Shown here: positions 16,788 to 24,380 of the stretch, one piece after another
Numbering within the stretch: position 1 is the stretch's first letter
Layout: every line of letters starts with the position of its first letter
Origin: H111-94 sp034436045
Lineage (GTDB): Bacteria > Chloroflexota > Ktedonobacteria > Ktedonobacterales > Ktedonobacteraceae
Direction of reading: 5' to 3'
DNA length: 49,065 bases
Assembly: GCA_034436045.1 (NCBI GenBank)
Contig: DAOTVZ010000182.1
Coordinates: 1-49,065, forward strand
Notes under the pieces: generated by a model
What the model was told of the DNA's origin: nothing
The model's database searches: none
What the model saw: the letters and a program-made list of their open reading frames with translations, nothing else
Made by a program: the position numbers and the translations under genes

Positions 16788-16830
16788 TATAATAAAAGAC
16801 ATCCGCACAGACAGGCACATGCCATGTGCC
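16788..16830 (+). promoter_or_regulatory. possible -10 box and palindromic operator upstream of the M32 gene
   Basis: TATAAT lies at 16788-16793, but no good -35 is seen at 17 bp. GGCACATG-C-CATGTGCC (16814-16830) is a 17-bp near-perfect palindrome about 20 bp downstream, in the predicted leader. It could be an operator or a small hairpin. Confidence 0.35.
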
Positions 16831-16879
16831 TTTGTTTCCAGATTATCTACACACGCGGGAATAGAGGAGATAAAAGATC

Positions 16880-18448
16880 GTGGCGACAGCACAAGATGTA
16901 ACACAACATAACACACAGAATACGCCAGATTTTACGCGCAGTGACGCGCATATCAGCGAGTTGTTGAACTATACACGCGAGATTGCGGCCATCGGTGAGC
17001 TAGGCGCGCTCGCCGGTTGGGATCAGAATACGATCATGCCGGATGGGGCCAGCGAGGTGCGCGGCATTCAAATGGCAACTGTGCAGGGGCTATTGCACGA
17101 GCGCTGGACAAACCCTAAACTCGGCGCACTGCTTAGCGAATTGCAGGAGATCGTGCAAGGCCAGACCTTCACCGACGCGGATCGCGGCCTGGTACGCGAG
17201 GCTGCCCGCATACATAAAAGGTATACCCGTCTGCCCCGCAATCTGGTAGAAGAGATGGCACGTGTGGAGACTAGCAGTTATGATGCATGGCGACGCGCGC
17301 GCACCAACAACGACTTCGCCTCGTTCGCCCCCTGGCTCACACGCACCATCGCCCTCCAGCGCGAGGTTGCCGACCGCCTGGGCTATACGGAGACACGCTA
17401 TGACGCCCTCCTCGACGAGTATGAGCCGGGTCTGACCGCGCGCAGAGTTGAGAGCCTGTTCACTCCTGTGCGCGAGTTCAGTACTGCTCTGCTCAAACGC
17501 ATCCAGGCCAGTGGCCACACGGTAGATACCACGTGCCTGCACGGCGATTTCCCCGCCGAGCAACAGACGGAACTGTCTATCGAGATTCTCAAGCGCATGG
17601 GCTACGACTTCTCGCGCGGCGTCATCGCACACTCGCCACACCCCTTCACCACCGGCATCGGCAGTCCTTTCGACGTGCGCGTCACTATTCGCACCAACCG
17701 GCAGTGGTTGCAGCAATCCCTGATGGCCGCCATTCACGAGGGTGGTCACGCACTCTACGAACAGGGCAGCGCGCCAACACTGGCACAGACGCCCATCGTC
17801 GGCGGTGCCTCAATGGGTATGCACGAATCGCAATCGCGCCTGTGGGAAAACGCTATTGGTCGCTCCGAAGCCTTCTGGCGTGGACAGTTCGATATCGTGC
17901 GCCGTATCTTCCCGCAGCAGTACGCCAACGTCGATGCCGCCACCTTCGCACGCGCGCTCAATCACGTCGAGCCGAGCCTGATCCGCGTTGAGGCCGATGA
18001 AGTCACCTACAATCTGCACATCATCATTCGCTTCGAGCTGGAAAAACTGATGGTCAATGACAGCGTAGCCGTCGAGAGCCTACCACGCCTGTGGAATGAG
18101 AAGTACCGCGACTACCTGGGCATCGTGCCGGAGAGCGACAGCGAGGGCATTTTGCAGGACGTTCACTGGAGCAGCGGTTTCGGCTACTTTCCCTCTTACA
18201 CGCTCGGCAACCTCAATGCCGCGCAAATCCTGCATACGCTGCGCGAGGCTCTCCCCAACTTCGAGGAGACGTTGGCCCAGGGCGATACCCGCCCCATCCT
18301 GCACTGGTTACAAGAGCATATGTACAACGTCGGTGCCATCTATCAGCCCGATGAATTGATGCGGCGCGTTACCGGCGCAACCCTCGACCCTGCCTACTTC
18401 ACCAACTATCTGACCAGCAAATTCGAGCAGGTCTATGGTTTAGTGTAG
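16880..18448 (+). CDS. M32 family metallocarboxypeptidase (carboxypeptidase Taq)
   Basis: The 522-aa cytoplasmic enzyme removes C-terminal residues from peptides with a zinc ion. The start is a GTG nine bases after AGAGGAGA (16863-16870). The zinc site is the HEXXH motif in AAIHEGGHALYEQG, with the downstream GMHESQSRLWENAIGRS supplying the third ligand and the family signature. Other M32 landmarks are GWDQNTIMP near the N-terminus and YNLHIIIRFELEK in the last third. Length is typical (about 500). It ends 7 bp from the convergent kinase gene with no terminator in between. Confidence 0.95.
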   Translation: MATAQDVTQHNTQNTPDFTRSDAHISELLNYTREIAAIGELGALAGWDQNTIMPDGASEVRGIQMATVQGLLHERWTNPKLGALLSELQEIVQGQTFTDADRGLVREAARIHKRYTRLPRNLVEEMARVETSSYDAWRRARTNNDFASFAPWLTRTIALQREVADRLGYTETRYDALLDEYEPGLTARRVESLFTPVREFSTALLKRIQASGHTVDTTCLHGDFPAEQQTELSIEILKRMGYDFSRGVIAHSPHPFTTGIGSPFDVRVTIRTNRQWLQQSLMAAIHEGGHALYEQGSAPTLAQTPIVGGASMGMHESQSRLWENAIGRSEAFWRGQFDIVRRIFPQQYANVDAATFARALNHVEPSLIRVEADEVTYNLHIIIRFELEKLMVNDSVAVESLPRLWNEKYRDYLGIVPESDSEGILQDVHWSSGFGYFPSYTLGNLNAAQILHTLREALPNFEETLAQGDTRPILHWLQEHMYNVGAIYQPDELMRRVTGATLDPAYFTNYLTSKFEQVYGLV

Positions 18449-18455
18449 GGATCAT

Positions 18456-19706
18456 TTATGTTCCGATGGATTCCGCCTCGTTTCCTCTGGCCTGGTCAGG
18501 TTGGCTATCGGCATTTTGCTTCGCCGGGGGCGAGGCGGGCAACGTCAGGCAAAAGCGGCTTCCCTCGCCAGCCTTGCCTGAACTCTCGGCCCAGATACGC
18601 CCCCCCATCGCTTCCACAAGACGTTTGCAGAGGTAGAGTCCCAGACCCGTGCCCCTCGTCGTACCTATCATATCGCGTTTAAGCCGCACAAATTTCTCAA
18701 AGAGTAGCGGCAGTTCGTCGGCAGGAATACCGGGACCGGCGTCTTGAATTGCGAGGCAAACCGGGGAAGACGGATCGACCTGCGTAGCCTCGATAAGAAT
18801 TTCAGTGCCAGTGGGAACGTATTTAACGATATTAGAGAACAGGTTGCGCAAGACCTGGCGCAAGAACTGAGGATCGGCCCACACCGTAACCTGCTCGCCA
18901 ACCCGTAGATGCACGGTATAGCTGGCGAGAACGTCTGGAGCCTGCCCGACCAATACCTGCTGGAGCAGCTCATAGACGTTGACGAACTCCGGCTGCGCCG
19001 CCGGAATTTCGCTTACGATGTGTGCAGCATCCAACACCTGGTCAACCAGGGTGAGCAACTCCTCCTGGCTGGCCCGCGCCTGCTTGAGCAGATTGGCACG
19101 TGTCTGGGCATCCACGTCTGGCCGTTCCTGGTACACGGTGAGCAGTTCCAGCGTACCGGCCAGCACGGTCAGGGGTGTGCGTAGCTCATGACTCACATTC
19201 ATGAGAAACTGATCTTTGAGTCCATTGACCTCGCGCTCTTGCTCATACGCCAGCATTGCCTGTTGTTCCCTCAACTCGGTGAGTTTACGGGCGCGTTCGC
19301 TAGCTTGCGCCTGCCGACGTGCCCTCTGAGCCTCATCGACCGCCGCGCGCAGCCAGCAGACGATCAAGCCAATCAAGAGCGAGGTACCGGCTCCGATGAG
19401 CGCGCCGCCGACAAAGGCTGAATCGGGGAGCATGCCACGCAGAAGAAGAAAATAGGTCATCTGGAAAACCAGCCCGTTCAGAACCATACTGATGAGCAAC
19501 CCTCGGTAGCGGAAGAGCCAGCAGGCGCAAGCGATGGGCAGATACATCGTAGAGCCATTGTACACCAGGGGAAAGAAGAGCCAGAGACCGGTAATTCCCA
19601 ACACATAGGAAAGGGCCACCAGTAGCGCGCGCCTGGTGGGCGAGAGGCCGAGCCAGGACAGAGGCAGTATGTGTAGCAGACTCCTACCTCGCTCATGAGT
19701 ACCCAT
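18456..19706 (-). CDS. membrane sensor histidine kinase, orphan
   Basis: The 416-aa protein starts at the ATG at 19706 or possibly at the TTG just before it (19709), both downstream of GGGAGAAAG. About five hydrophobic segments form an N-terminal MASE-like sensor, followed by a coiled linker. The kinase core has an H-box (NVSHELRTPLTV), an N-box (LRNLFSNIVKYVP), a G1 box (IQDAGPGIPADEL) and a G2 box (GTGLGLYLCKRLVEAMGGRI). It would autophosphorylate on the H-box His. No response regulator lies next to it, so its partner is unknown. The gene is convergent with the M32 gene. Confidence 0.93.
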   Translation of the reverse strand: MGTHERGRSLLHILPLSWLGLSPTRRALLVALSYVLGITGLWLFFPLVYNGSTMYLPIACACWLFRYRGLLISMVLNGLVFQMTYFLLLRGMLPDSAFVGGALIGAGTSLLIGLIVCWLRAAVDEAQRARRQAQASERARKLTELREQQAMLAYEQEREVNGLKDQFLMNVSHELRTPLTVLAGTLELLTVYQERPDVDAQTRANLLKQARASQEELLTLVDQVLDAAHIVSEIPAAQPEFVNVYELLQQVLVGQAPDVLASYTVHLRVGEQVTVWADPQFLRQVLRNLFSNIVKYVPTGTEILIEATQVDPSSPVCLAIQDAGPGIPADELPLLFEKFVRLKRDMIGTTRGTGLGLYLCKRLVEAMGGRIWAESSGKAGEGSRFCLTLPASPPAKQNADSQPDQARGNEAESIGT

Positions 19707-19803
19707 CAATACTTGTCTTTCTCCCGACAATGCCTGGTTGCCCGGACCAACGACCTTCCATTGTCATACGAAACAAACAGCAGAGCCAATATTACACAAG
19801 CGT

Positions 19804-19832
19804 AGTATACAACTATTAGAAAGGCCCGACAA
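19804..19832 (-). promoter_or_regulatory. promoter of the histidine kinase gene
   Basis: On the minus strand TTGTCG (19827-19832) is followed after 17 bp by TATACT (19804-19809). The leader to the ATG at 19706 is about 90 nt. Confidence 0.55.
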
Positions 19833-19855
19833 GCTATTGTTTATCACACATCATT

Positions 19856-19932
19856 TACGGGTAGGTGAACATCAAATTGTTGCATGGCGCTTTCTCTACC
19901 CTCTACAAAACAATGGCGTACACCTACCCGTA
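19856..19932. repeat. 77-bp element with 12-bp terminal inverted repeats
   Basis: TACGGGTAGGTG (19856-19867) and CACCTACCCGTA (19921-19932) are perfect inverted copies flanking 53 bp without a gene. It looks like a small palindromic intergenic repeat, different from the GTAG hairpin family. No direct repeat flanks are obvious. The rest of the 19707-20107 gap holds only the kinase promoter and the tRNA terminator. Confidence 0.5.
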
Positions 19933-20047
19933 GAGGATAAGGCAAAAACTCGCTTGAAAGAGTAAAACAGAGTGCAGCACATGGGGGCCGAAATTTGCCA
20001 TCTTGTGGCTTCGGCGTCTAACTTGACGATAGCATCTAATTTTGAAA

Positions 20048-20086
20048 AAACGCCTCAAGCTGCTTCTGCTCTGGCCTGAGGCGTTT
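20048..20086 (-). terminator. intrinsic terminator of the tRNA unit
   Basis: On the minus strand a 10-bp stem (arms 20077-20086 and 20048-20057) is followed directly by a run of T (plus-strand A run at about 20045-20050). It lies about 20 bp after the second tRNA. Confidence 0.75.
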
Positions 20087-20107
20087 AAGGAAGTATGAAT
20101 ATAATAG

Positions 20108-20180
<73 letters not shown>

Positions 20181-20207
20181 TCGAGATGCTGCCACACAAC
20201 TGGCAAG

Positions 20208-20280
20208 TAGCGGGGAGAGGATTCGAACCTCTGACCTTTGGGTTATGAGCCCAACGAGCTAACCACTGCTCCACCCCGCG
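20208..20280 (-). tRNA. initiator tRNA-fMet (CAT), first of a pair
   Basis: This 73-nt cloverleaf is similar to its neighbour but not identical: the acceptor is CGCGGGG/CCCCGCT, the anticodon stem TTGGG/CCCAA and the T stem AGAGG/CCTCT. It has the same GGG/CCC initiator signature and the same C1-U72 mismatch. It is 27 bp upstream of the second copy and directly behind the shared promoter. Confidence 0.93.
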
Positions 20281-20291
20281 TCAGCTCGTAT

Positions 20292-20320
20292 ATCATACAA
20301 CAGTGTATGTTATTTGTCAA
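20292..20320 (-). promoter_or_regulatory. promoter of the tandem initiator tRNAs
   Basis: On the minus strand a perfect TTGACA (20315-20320) is followed after 17 bp by TATGAT (20292-20297). Transcription would start only a few bases before the first tRNA. Confidence 0.8.
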
Positions 20321-20365
20321 GAGTTGACGGCACCTGGCTCTCTATACCTTCCGGGAGAAATTGGT

Positions 20366-20481
20366 GTAGGGGCGTCATTCATGACACCTTGTGAGCACAT
20401 CGACGGGCTACCAGGGCGTCACGAATGACGCCTTGTGAGCACATCGACGGGCTACCAGGGCGTCATGAATGACGCCCCTAC
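20366..20481. repeat. REP-like palindromes, GTCAT variant, with 44-bp tandem repeat
   Basis: A plus unit (GTAG plus GGGCGTCAT hairpin, 20366-20389), a degenerate middle unit (20414-20432) and a minus unit (20458-20481) share the tag and geometry of the other REP copies. The stem reads GTCAT/ATGAC instead of GTGAT/ATCAC, a compensated change. The sequence between units, starting CCTTGTGAGCACATCGACGG, repeats with a 44-bp offset (20387 and 20431). The rest of the 20281-20731 gap holds promoters only. Confidence 0.75.
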
Positions 20482-20529
20482 ACGGGCCACCAACATCCCC
20501 CTAAAGGATGGAGACCTCGACATTTTGAC

Positions 20530-20559
20530 TTGACATCCATTAATACAAACTGACATACT
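20530..20559 (+). promoter_or_regulatory. candidate promoter of the hendecad-repeat gene
   Basis: TTGACA (20530-20535) is followed after 18 bp by CATACT (20554-20559). The leader to the ATG at 20732 is about 165 nt. A TTGACT overlaps the -35. Confidence 0.4.
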
Positions 20560-20731
20560 ATAACTCGTGTGTACCTTCGTACATAAAAGGCAAACATTTC
20601 CCCAGGGATGTAGGGATGCGAGACACACGCTCTGAACCTGCTTCAACCAGGGGAGAAGAGGTGAGAATCACGCCCTGCATCACAAGCCAGTCTGTTTGTT
20701 GGTGAAGTGCAGTTAAGAGGAGACATTGGTC

Positions 20732-21808
20732 ATGGACGAAAACAACAAAAAGACCTCGGAGCAGGTGAGTCGCTGGCTACGTGTGGGCATCCTTATACTG
20801 GCAACGCTAGGGCCGGTTATCAATACCATTTTAGAGAACGCACGTAAGCAGGCACAGAAACTGCAAGAGTCGAAGGCGCTCCAGGAGTTGAAGGAGTATC
20901 CTTACAGCCAGGAGTTGCTCAAACGCGGCAGCCAGGTGTCGCAGGCGCTGGTCGAACAGAGCAGCAAGCTCACCCAGGCACTGGCCGAACGCAGTGGCCA
21001 GATTCCGCAGGCATTGATCGAGCAGAGCAGCAAGCTCACCCAGGCACTGGCCGAACGTAGCAGCCAGGTGCCGCAAGCATTAGTTGAGCAAAGCAATAAA
21101 CTCACGCAAGCATTGCTCCATAGCCAGGTTCCACAAACCCTGATCGAGCAGAGCAGCAAGCTCACTCAGGCACTGGCCGAACGCAGCAGCCAGATTCCGC
21201 AAGCACTGGTTGAGCAGAGCAATAAGCTCACCCAGGCACTGGCCGAACGCAGTGGTCAGGTGCCGCAGGCGCTGATTGAGCAGAGCAGCAAGCTCACCCA
21301 GGCGCTGGCCGAGCGTACCGGTGTCCTGGTCGAGCGTGGCAGCAAACTTTCGCAAGATTTGAGCAAGCGCGGCGAGGCCGTCACGCGCGAGGTCACTAAA
21401 CGCGGTCGGCAGGCCACCCAGCAACTGGCCCAGCGCACCGAAGGGATCACAGAGCGGGTGAGTGAGCGCCCTCTCGTGTTCTGGCTCACCTTCGGCGTCG
21501 GGTTGACAGCCGCCGCATTCTTTACCTACCAGTTCTTGCGCCGACGTTTTATCCAGCATACCGTTGAGGAAGGACAGGTCGCGCCAGATGGGCACTTGAA
21601 CGGAACTATCACCCTGCCGACCAGTACAAAAAACGCTTCCTCTGCGCCCGCCGACAGCCGCGTGCTGGGGCTGGTCAGTAACAAACGCTACTATCCGGCT
21701 AACACCCCGCTTGAGCAGTTACGCACCTCTGCAACCGGCACGCTGGATGTCATCTACTTCGCTTCCGAAGAAGAGGCCAAAGCGCAAGGCTTTACGGCGG
21801 CAGAATAA
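20732..21808 (+). CDS. membrane-anchored protein with 11-residue amphipathic repeats
   Basis: The 358-aa protein starts at an ATG nine bases after AGAGGAGA; the TTG at 20726 is too close to that site. A hydrophobic segment (VGILILATLGPVINTIL) lies near the N-terminus and a second TM (VFWLTFGVGLTAAAFFTYQF) at about residues 250-270. Between them is an array of 22-residue units, each two 11-mers of the type RSSQVPQALVE + QSSKLTQALAE. There are about six units, one of them two residues short, followed by diverged single 11-mers. Hendecad repeats form long amphipathic helices or right-handed coiled coils. The C-terminus (VLGLVSNKRYYPANTPLEQL, then IYFASEEEAKAQGFTAAE) resembles the sunset/Ada-like end module but lacks its Cys residues. 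Function unknown; a spacer, membrane-shaping or envelope-linking role is possible. Confidence 0.85.
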   Translation: MDENNKKTSEQVSRWLRVGILILATLGPVINTILENARKQAQKLQESKALQELKEYPYSQELLKRGSQVSQALVEQSSKLTQALAERSGQIPQALIEQSSKLTQALAERSSQVPQALVEQSNKLTQALLHSQVPQTLIEQSSKLTQALAERSSQIPQALVEQSNKLTQALAERSGQVPQALIEQSSKLTQALAERTGVLVERGSKLSQDLSKRGEAVTREVTKRGRQATQQLAQRTEGITERVSERPLVFWLTFGVGLTAAAFFTYQFLRRRFIQHTVEEGQVAPDGHLNGTITLPTSTKNASSAPADSRVLGLVSNKRYYPANTPLEQLRTSATGTLDVIYFASEEEAKAQGFTAAE

Positions 21809-21812
21809 CCGC

Positions 21813-21963
21813 AGGGCGTGATTGATCACGCCCCTACGGGAGGGCCGAGGTCGCTGGTGAATTCTCTTCTTCACGCCCTGCTTCCTTGTCCGTCGATGCG
21901 CCCAGGGCGTGATCAATCACGCCCCTACAGGAGCGCCGAGGTCGCTGGTGAATTCTCTTCTTC
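21813..21963. repeat. REP units with a 60-bp direct repeat copying the 3' end of the flippase-like gene
   Basis: Bases 21813-21872 recur at 21904-21963 (offset 91 bp, four mismatches). Both copies begin with a minus-orientation REP unit (21814-21837 and 21905-21928). They end with the same 29 bp, which in the second copy are the last codons of the gene at 21925-23172. The first copy is a detached fragment of that gene tail. Confidence 0.85.
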
Positions 21964-23172
21964 CTCAGCTATTTGCGTGTGCATGGCTGTTCTTACATTC
22001 AGGCCGAGCGCGCTCAGATTGCTCAAACCGGCGACACTAAGCATCAGGGCGGCCCAGGGATGCGAGAAAATGAACATCGCTGTGACGTAGCGTGCATCGA
22101 TATTGAGCAGGCCGTGAAAGACCAGCAGGCCGTTCACTTCGTTGCTGCCGATCTGTCCTGGCGGCGTGGGCAGAACGAAGAACATGTTGTAGAGTGTATA
22201 GCCAAAGAGGGCCGTGCCAAACGAGATCGGGTAGCCCACTGTCCAGAAGGCCAGCATGGCAAACAGGCCCTCACACACCACCGCGACCAGCGTGAGCAGC
22301 GCCGCCGGAATAAAGATACGCGGCTGGCTCGCCCCGATCAATAATGCATCGACAAAGTTGATAGCAAACCCCTCGATACTGCGGCCCAGAACACCGGGCA
22401 GTATTTTCATACTGCTATGCAGCAGCGCAATCGCGGTACGGCGTTGCCAGGCGGCCAGCGCAGTAAAGGCGCTCAGCAGCAATAGCAGGCCGCCAACCAG
22501 AGCCAGCACAAACCAGAGCAGAGGAGTCATCTGCACACCCAGGAACGGCACCATGACCATGATAAAGAACGCCGGTAACAGGTCCAGCGCCTTATCCATC
22601 GCCACCGTCGGTAGCGAGCGGCTGATCGGAATAGCGGCGACACGCTTCAAAATCAGGCTCTTAGCAAGCTCACCCCCACGCACCGGCAGCAAGAAATTGA
22701 GGAAGCTGCCGATGAGAAAGACCTGTATCGCCAGTACCACACCCACCTTGCTCACTGAATTGAGAAAAAAACGCCAGCGCAGTCCGCGCAGGGCCAACGC
22801 CGTCAGAAAGGCCAGCCCGGAGAGCAGTGCCAGCAGTAATCCCCGCGTCGTCGCCAGATGCGTTCGTAATACCCGCAAGGTCGTGGGAATATCCACAAAG
22901 CGCGCAATGAGGTACAGCATGAGGCAACCGACCAGCAGGCCGAGCAGGCCCTGCACGACAGGATGCGCCAGCCATCTCCTTATGCGCCCCAAAAAGATGG
23001 CACGCGCGGTATCCGCTACCGGCATCGCTTCAGTTGCCGGGGACGCGGTAGCGGCATCGCGCGAGCTATTCGCGTGCAGGGGGGCTTCATTCCACCGGAA
23101 AGCTGTCGGTGCCCCATCACAGGCCAGGGGGGACGGGATCGGGTCTTGAAGCTGGTGTTCCTGTGGTTGCAT
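21925..23172 (-). CDS. flippase-like membrane protein (UPF0104 / lysylphosphatidylglycerol synthase TM region)
   Basis: The 415-aa protein has a soluble N-terminal part of about 70 residues and then about eight TM helices. Motifs of the UPF0104/AglD/MprF membrane-domain family are visible: FLIGSFLNFLLPVRGGELAK (the FLNxxLPxRxGE signature), SLPTVAMDKALDLLPAFF, and near the end VLPTPPGQIGSNEVNGLLVF. Relatives move or modify lipid-linked molecules across the membrane; here no enzymatic domain is attached. AAGGA precedes the ATG. The stop codon TAG lies inside a REP unit (the TAG of its GTAG tag), so the final residues abut the repeat. A T-run hairpin separates it from the SDR gene upstream, so it is probably its own transcript. 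Confidence 0.85.
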   Translation of the reverse strand: MQPQEHQLQDPIPSPLACDGAPTAFRWNEAPLHANSSRDAATASPATEAMPVADTARAIFLGRIRRWLAHPVVQGLLGLLVGCLMLYLIARFVDIPTTLRVLRTHLATTRGLLLALLSGLAFLTALALRGLRWRFFLNSVSKVGVVLAIQVFLIGSFLNFLLPVRGGELAKSLILKRVAAIPISRSLPTVAMDKALDLLPAFFIMVMVPFLGVQMTPLLWFVLALVGGLLLLLSAFTALAAWQRRTAIALLHSSMKILPGVLGRSIEGFAINFVDALLIGASQPRIFIPAALLTLVAVVCEGLFAMLAFWTVGYPISFGTALFGYTLYNMFFVLPTPPGQIGSNEVNGLLVFHGLLNIDARYVTAMFIFSHPWAALMLSVAGLSNLSALGLNVRTAMHTQIAEEEENSPATSALL

Positions 23173-23213
23173 ACATTCCTTATCTGTCGTTTCGCTATCA
23201 TAAAAAAAGCAAT

Positions 23214-23251
23214 CGGGTCAATATATCCATCTATATAGATATATCGACCCG
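23214..23251 (-). terminator. hairpin with T-run upstream of the flippase-like gene
   Basis: On the minus strand a stem of six plus seven pairs with one mismatch (outer arms CGGGTC/GACCCG) is followed by ATTGC and seven T. It can act as a second terminator for the SDR unit or as an attenuator in the leader of the gene starting at 23172. Confidence 0.5.
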
Positions 23252-23290
23252 CGTGTGAAAAACTTTATGGATGTGCGATCAGGAAATAAA

Positions 23291-23333
23291 CAGAGCGAGC
23301 AGGACACCTCTTATGGATACCCTGCTCGCTCTG
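23291..23333 (-). terminator. intrinsic terminator after the SDR gene
   Basis: CAGAGCGAGCAGG (23291-23303) pairs perfectly with CCTGCTCGCTCTG (23321-23333) around a 17-nt loop. On the minus strand it is followed by TTTATTT. Confidence 0.75.
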
Positions 23334-23370
23334 TCAGGTCGCTGTCTTCTCTATCCTATATCATATCGGT

Positions 23371-24354
23371 TTACAAATAGCCGTGTTTCCGGTACCAGAG
23401 CGCGGTGCGGCGCATGCCCTCTTCAAGCTCGACTTTGGGCGCGAAACCCAGCTCGCGCTTAGCCCGTTCAATGCAGTAGACACGACTATTGGTCAGGAAT
23501 TTGACGCGGCTGCGCGTGAGGGGAGCTTTCTCGCCCTGAAAACCAGGAGTGACGGAGAAGATATCCGCTGCCAGGTTGGCCAGCCAGAGCGGGATATTGC
23601 CGGGCGGCAGTTCTCTGTCCATCGAATGCGCGATAGCCGTTGCCAGTTCGCGGATGGTCACGGCACGCGGGCCAGCAATATTATAGCAGCGCCCGATAGC
23701 CTCTGGCTTCTCAGCGGCCAGCATGAAAGCGTCATTCATGTCATCAATATAGATAGGATGCAACATGGCATTCCCGCCATCAATGACACGAAACAGCCCC
23801 TTCTTGATTGAGGCGAAGAAACCGAGCAGATGCAGATCACCGGGGCCGTAGATCAGGCCGGGGCGCACCACGCTAACAGGTAGCCCCTGCTCCTTGTGAG
23901 CTTGCATAGCCAGCAATTCACCTTTCAGCTTGCTCGCCTCGTAGGGATTGGTCGGGGCGAAGGGTGCGTCCTCGGCGGCGGGTGTCTTGCCTGTCTCGCC
24001 ATGCACACCGGTCGTGCTGCAATGCACGAAGCGCGTCAACTGGCTCTGCCCCTTGCACGCCTCCAGGATAATGCGCGTCCCCTCCACGTGTGTCTCGTAG
24101 TATAGCTCCGCCGGAACGCTGGGATGATAGAGGCGTCCTACAAAATGATAGATGACGCTCACGCCCTCAACCGCCTGGCGCACCTGGGCAGCGTCAGTAA
24201 TCTCGCCGCGCACAACAGTAACGGCCTCACCGAACTGCTCTCGCGCCTTCCGCTCGTCGCGTACCAGCACGCGCACATCCTGTCCCCGTTTTACCAGTTC
24301 AGTCACCAGCGCTGAACCTAAAAAGCCTGTCGCCCCTGTTACAAGAATCGTCAT
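23371..24354 (-). CDS. NAD-dependent epimerase/dehydratase (extended SDR)
   Basis: The 327-aa protein has the N-terminal nucleotide-binding motif TGATGFLG of a Rossmann fold, the active-site pair in NPYEASKLKGE (YxxxK), a Ser/Thr patch in FVHCSTTGVHG, and VVRPGLIYGPGD behind it, all typical of extended SDRs acting on nucleotide sugars, sterols or dihydroflavonol-like substrates. The substrate cannot be read from the sequence. AGAGGAAAT precedes the ATG. It lies 26 bp after the DUF362 gene and so is likely in one operon with it. Confidence 0.92.
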   Translation of the reverse strand: MTILVTGATGFLGSALVTELVKRGQDVRVLVRDERKAREQFGEAVTVVRGEITDAAQVRQAVEGVSVIYHFVGRLYHPSVPAELYYETHVEGTRIILEACKGQSQLTRFVHCSTTGVHGETGKTPAAEDAPFAPTNPYEASKLKGELLAMQAHKEQGLPVSVVRPGLIYGPGDLHLLGFFASIKKGLFRVIDGGNAMLHPIYIDDMNDAFMLAAEKPEAIGRCYNIAGPRAVTIRELATAIAHSMDRELPPGNIPLWLANLAADIFSVTPGFQGEKAPLTRSRVKFLTNSRVYCIERAKRELGFAPKVELEEGMRRTALWYRKHGYL

Positions 24355-24380
24355 AGCTTATTTCCTCTCACTAGCAATCC

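Noticed and set aside
22256..23149. 297-codon plus-strand frame
   Set aside because: Antisense of the flippase-like gene, very basic and without a ribosome site.
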